64,000 nt of DNA from positions 76,196-140,195 of the forward strand of contig CANKYF010000007.1 in NCBI GenBank assembly GCA_947487895.1, written 5' to 3'. A model generated the notes under the pieces. It was not told the DNA's origin. It did not search any database and saw nothing but the letters and a program-made list of their open reading frames with translations. The position numbers were made by a program, and so were the translations under genes. Position 1 is the stretch's first letter. Each line of letters begins with the position of its first letter. The stretch comes from an uncultured Flavobacteriaceae bacterium (GTDB taxonomy: Bacteria; Bacteroidota; Bacteroidia; Flavobacteriales; Flavobacteriaceae). Below, piece after piece: positions 61,112-64,000 of this stretch.

Positions 61112-62325
61112 AGAAAATAATTTTAATAGCGATTGGACTTTTAACTTTTGGTTTTTCAAATGCACAACAATTGGAAACTCTCATTGAGGAGGCATTGAAA
61201 AACAGTCCTGAAATTCAAAAATTTGAATTGCAACATAGTATTGTTTCTGAAAAAGTGAATGAAGTAAACACGATTCCAAATACTGAGTTTGGGGTTGGGT
61301 ACTTTGTTAGTGAACCAGAAACAAGAACAGGAGCACAACGGTTCAAAGTATCAGCAAAACAAATGTTACCCTGGTTTGGTTCTATCACAGCTAGAGAGAA
61401 TTATGTAAACTCTTTAGCCGATGCTAAATACGAGGATATTGTTATTGCAAAAAGAAAATTACTCGCAGCCGTATCACAGTCCTATTACAATTTGTATGCG
61501 AACAAAGCAAAGCAAAAGGTGTTGGTGCAAAATATTGAATTGCTCGAAACCTATGAGACTTTGGCATTGACTTCTGTTGAAGTTGGTATAGCTTCAGCAG
61601 TGGATGTATTGCGATTACAAATGCGTCAAAATGAGTTGGAACAATTAAAGGAAGTATTAGCTCAACAATATTTGGCAGAACAAACAGCACACAATAAACT
61701 TTTGAACCGTGATAAGGATATTGTTGTGAATGTAGTTCAGGAATTGACGATTCCTTCTGAAACTACTTTAGTTAATTCAGAAAACTTATCCCTGCATCCA
61801 GAATTGATAAAATATGACAAGCTCTACCAATCTGTTGAGCAGTCAGAATTATTAAATCAAAAAGAAAGCCTTCCTATGATTGGTTTTGGTTTGGATTATG
61901 TCAACGTTGACAAGCGACCAAATATGAATTTTAGCGATAATGGAAAAGACATTGTAATGCCAATGGTATCAGTATCAATTCCAATTTTCAATAAAAAATA
62001 CAAATCAAAGACCAAACAAAACGAGTTACAACAGCAGGAAATAACTTCACAGAAACAAGAACGATTGAACAAATTGGAAACTGTTCTGGACAAAGCCGTG
62101 AACGATAGAATTTCAGCAAGAATTAGCTATAAAACACAGGTTAAGAATTTGAAACAAGCGAATGATGCAGAACAAATATTAATCAAGAGCTATGAAACCG
62201 GAACGATAGATTTTAATGATGTTCTGGACATTCAGGAATTGCAGTTGAAGTTTCAAATAAACCAAATAGAATCTATTAAAACCTACTATGTAAAAACCAC
62301 AGTAATCAATTATTTAAGTAATTAA
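61108..62325 (+). CDS. TolC-family outer-membrane efflux protein
   Basis: A 405-residue outer-membrane channel (CusC/OEP type) with a signal peptide (IILIAIGLLTFGFSNAQ). Coiled-coil repeats of the OEP family start QLETLIEEALKNSPEIQ near residue 20. TSVEVGIASAVDVLRLQMRQ near 155 and YETGTIDFNDVLDIQELQL near 370 are the matching second halves. It overlaps the pump gene by four bases (ATGA). With CusA it would form two of three parts of a tripartite efflux system. Confidence 0.93.
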   Translation: MKKIILIAIGLLTFGFSNAQQLETLIEEALKNSPEIQKFELQHSIVSEKVNEVNTIPNTEFGVGYFVSEPETRTGAQRFKVSAKQMLPWFGSITARENYVNSLADAKYEDIVIAKRKLLAAVSQSYYNLYANKAKQKVLVQNIELLETYETLALTSVEVGIASAVDVLRLQMRQNELEQLKEVLAQQYLAEQTAHNKLLNRDKDIVVNVVQELTIPSETTLVNSENLSLHPELIKYDKLYQSVEQSELLNQKESLPMIGFGLDYVNVDKRPNMNFSDNGKDIVMPMVSVSIPIFNKKYKSKTKQNELQQQEITSQKQERLNKLETVLDKAVNDRISARISYKTQVKNLKQANDAEQILIKSYETGTIDFNDVLDIQELQLKFQINQIESIKTYYVKTTVINYLSN

Positions 62326-62353
62326 AAACAAGTATAATTTAAAATTAATAACA

Positions 62354-62947
62354 ATGAAAAAAGTAAGATTAACAACAACAATTATGATGATGGCATTTTT
62401 AAGCTTAACAGCGATGTCTTGCAAAGACGCAAAAAAGGAAAATGCACACGATAGTACAATGCATTCTGAAATGAATCACGATAAGATGGATAAATCCAAT
62501 GATATGATGGATTCCAATACGCAAAATTCCGATGCACAAAAAGTATTGGCAGATTATATGGCTCTTAAAGATGCTTTAGTAAACGACGATAATGCAAAGG
62601 CAAAAAACTTGGGCAATGTATTAGCTAAATCTTTAAAATCATTTGACGAATCTAGCTTTTCAAGCAACGAGAAATCAGAATTAAAGGACATTATGGAAGA
62701 TGCTATCGAGCACGCAGAACATATCAGTGAAAGCGATATTAAACACCAACGTGAGCATTTTAAAGTTTTGAGCAAGGATGTTACAGATATGTTAGCTATC
62801 ACTGGAACACAAGTGAAATTATACGAGCAATTTTGCCCAATGTATGATGGCGGTACAGCTTGGCTGAGTACTAAAGAAGAAGTACGTAATCCATACTATG
62901 GAAGCAAGATGCTGAAATGCGGTAAAGTACAGCGAGAAATAAACTAA
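62354..62947 (+). CDS. DUF3347 lipoprotein
   Basis: A 197-residue lipoprotein with lipobox AMSCKDA. A Met/His/Asp-rich stretch follows (HDSTMHSEMNHDKMDKSNDM), suited to binding copper or silver. Then comes a DUF3347 domain from about residue 65 (VLADYMALKDALVNDD) to FCPMYDGGTAWLSTKE near 160. DUF3347 is often fused to CusB-like adaptors. Here it is a separate periplasmic protein and might act as metallochaperone for the pump. Confidence 0.9.
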   Translation: MKKVRLTTTIMMMAFLSLTAMSCKDAKKENAHDSTMHSEMNHDKMDKSNDMMDSNTQNSDAQKVLADYMALKDALVNDDNAKAKNLGNVLAKSLKSFDESSFSSNEKSELKDIMEDAIEHAEHISESDIKHQREHFKVLSKDVTDMLAITGTQVKLYEQFCPMYDGGTAWLSTKEEVRNPYYGSKMLKCGKVQREIN

Positions 62948-63403
62948 ATGAAAATTGTAAAAATCATAGCATTGATTTTATTGGTTGGATTTGTGGGCAT
63001 ACAATTTGTGCCCACAGACCTTAATCAAAGTAATACTGTGCCAAAGACTGACTTCGTGTTAGTAAACAATACCCCAGAAAATATAAGCGCATTATTACAA
63101 GAATCCTGTTACGATTGTCATAGTAATAACACACAATACCCTTGGTATAACAAAGTGCAACCTGTTGCTTGGTTTTTAGAAGACCACATTGATGAAGGAA
63201 AGGCAGAATTGAATTTCAATGAATGGGATGCGTATTCTAACCGAAGGAAAAAGAGTAAACTAAAATCGATTACAAGTCAGATAAATGACAATGAAATGCC
63301 CCTAGCATCTTACACCTTAATTCATAAGGATGTTAAGTTGTCCAAATCTGAAAAAGCCTTGATTGTTGATTATATGAAAAATTTAAAGGAAAAATTAAAA
63401 TGA
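62948..63403 (+). CDS. Haem-binding domain (CxxCH) protein
   Basis: A 151-residue exported protein anchored or secreted by a N-terminal helix (IALILLVGFVGIQFV). It has a single c-type haem site CYDCHSNNTQYPWYN near residue 55, the family signature, and a C-terminal LSKSEKALIVDYMKNL helix. It belongs to the Haem_bd family of Bacteroidota and may move electrons in the periplasm or bind metal. It follows the DUF3347 gene with no spacing. Confidence 0.88.
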   Translation: MKIVKIIALILLVGFVGIQFVPTDLNQSNTVPKTDFVLVNNTPENISALLQESCYDCHSNNTQYPWYNKVQPVAWFLEDHIDEGKAELNFNEWDAYSNRRKKSKLKSITSQINDNEMPLASYTLIHKDVKLSKSEKALIVDYMKNLKEKLK

Positions 63404-63404
63404 A

Positions 63405-63462
63405 GCCCTGATATGGGAAGGAAATACTGGTTGATTGGTTAATAGCCCTTCCCTTGTCAGGC
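63405..63462 (+). repeat. Imperfect inverted repeat before the AraC-type gene
   Basis: GCCCTGATATGGGAAGG at 63405-63421 and CCTTCCCTTGTCAGGC at 63447-63462 pair with one bulge, the core being GGGAAGG / CCTTCCC. It lies in the 75-base gap between the haem-binding and regulator genes and could be an operator or a leader hairpin. Confidence 0.45.
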
Positions 63463-63477
63463 ACAATAAAAATAAAT

Positions 63478-64000
63478 ATGAAACAAGCCCTCAACATAAA
63501 GAATATGGTATGTGACAGATGCAAATCAACTGTATTGCGTGAGTTGGAAGAATTGGGTTGTGACATAAAATCGGTCGAGCTTGGGCAAATTATTCTAAAC
63601 GAAAAGACAGGCATCCAAACATTAGAATTGGAAAAAGTGTTGAACAAACACGGCTTTGAAATCATAAAGGATGAAGCAGAAATTTTGATAGAGGAAATAA
63701 AGATTGCACTCATAAAAAAAATCGAAAATCAAGACAATGCAAACCTTTCATCTTTTTTGACCAAAAGATTTAATAAATCCTATTCGGCTTTAAGCAAGCT
63801 GTTCAGTAAAACTGAAGGTGTAACGATTGAAAAATATGAAATCAATTTAAAGGTTGAAAAGGTAAAAGAACTGATACAGCTGGGGCCATTGAATTTTTCT
63901 GAAATAGCCTACAACTTGAATTACAATAATAGTAGCCATTTGGCGAGACAATTCAAAAATGAAACAGGAATGTCAATGACAGTATTTAAAAACCTGCAAA
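63478..64000 (+). CDS. AraC-family regulator with N-terminal CxxC metal-binding segment, truncated
   Basis: An open frame from ATG 63478 to the window end (174 codons, no stop). Residues 10-30 hold NMVCDRCKSTVLRELEEL, an HMA-like CxxC metal site. A linker follows, then an AraC helix-turn-helix near residue 145 (LNFSEIAYNLNYNNSSHLAR, QFKNETGMSM). It is the probable metal-responsive regulator of the efflux module. Only the 3' end is missing; the HTH is almost complete. The promoter of the operon it controls is probably the one at 56822. Confidence 0.85.
   Translation, partial: MKQALNIKNMVCDRCKSTVLRELEELGCDIKSVELGQIILNEKTGIQTLELEKVLNKHGFEIIKDEAEILIEEIKIALIKKIENQDNANLSSFLTKRFNKSYSALSKLFSKTEGVTIEKYEINLKVEKVKELIQLGPLNFSEIAYNLNYNNSSHLARQFKNETGMSMTVFKNLQ

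Larger units (their letters stand above)
51673..64000 (+). mobile_element. Integrated element next to tRNA-Asp, left part only
   Basis: Integrase, a four-gene accessory cassette and a metal-resistance module follow the tRNA, all on the plus strand, while the core genes left of it run in both directions. No conjugation or transfer genes are visible, and the right boundary is outside the window, so genomic island, ICE and phage-satellite are all possible. The extent and the left edge are inferred. Confidence 0.55.

Noticed and set aside
63333-63713. 126-codon frame on the minus strand
   Set aside because: It lies opposite the haem-binding gene end and the AraC-type gene, which has clear motifs; no domain in the minus frame.

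Overview
The window looks like a chromosome segment of a marine-type member of the Flavobacteriaceae (Bacteroidota). The signs are A+T-rich DNA, Bacteroidota -7 promoter boxes (TAnnTTTG), a T9SS sorting-domain protein, a DnaE with a fused N-terminal exonuclease, an S16 with a long Ala/Glu tail, and families typical of the phylum (DUF4271, DUF4296, HYC_CC_PP). I cannot name a genus from sequence alone.

Bases 1 to about 51,670 are core genome in short operons: glycyl- and tyrosyl-tRNA synthetases, PEP carboxykinase, HemD with a DUF4271 membrane protein, dihydroorotase with a DUF4296 lipoprotein, a PhoB/PhoR-like two-component pair, TrmB, an alkyltransferase-like protein, Mrp/NfuA-type Fe-S carriers with a ferredoxin and ferritin, RimM/S16, DnaE, thioredoxin, a second-type ClpP and a lone DUF58 protein. 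Small accessory modules lie between them: GlcG-like protein, propeller-Dabb fusion and SDR next to a Crp-type regulator; MarR plus a CPVC thioredoxin-like protein with two matching operators; and an ArsR/SRPBCC operon with twin palindromes. A decayed copy of the 3' end of an Lrp-type gene lies at 3668-3793, beside an intact lrp.

A tRNA-Asp gene (51599-51672) marks the boundary of an integrated element. Immediately downstream is a tyrosine recombinase in which Ser replaces the first catalytic Arg, as in IntDOT. Next comes a tight four-gene cassette (53220-56754): a winged-helix protein, a PD-(D/E)XK nuclease, an HNH-type zinc protein and a DUF4238 protein. I recognise no known system with this composition. 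It is the best candidate here for an undescribed, possibly defensive, system. The rest of the element is a copper/heavy-metal module: HYC_CC_PP protein, CusA-like RND pump, TolC-like channel, DUF3347 lipoprotein, CxxCH haem-binding protein, and a truncated AraC-type regulator with an N-terminal CxxC metal-binding segment. The window ends inside that regulator, so the far end of the element and any CusB-type adaptor are not visible.

All calls come from reading the sequence and translations. No database search was run, and family names rest on recognised motifs.
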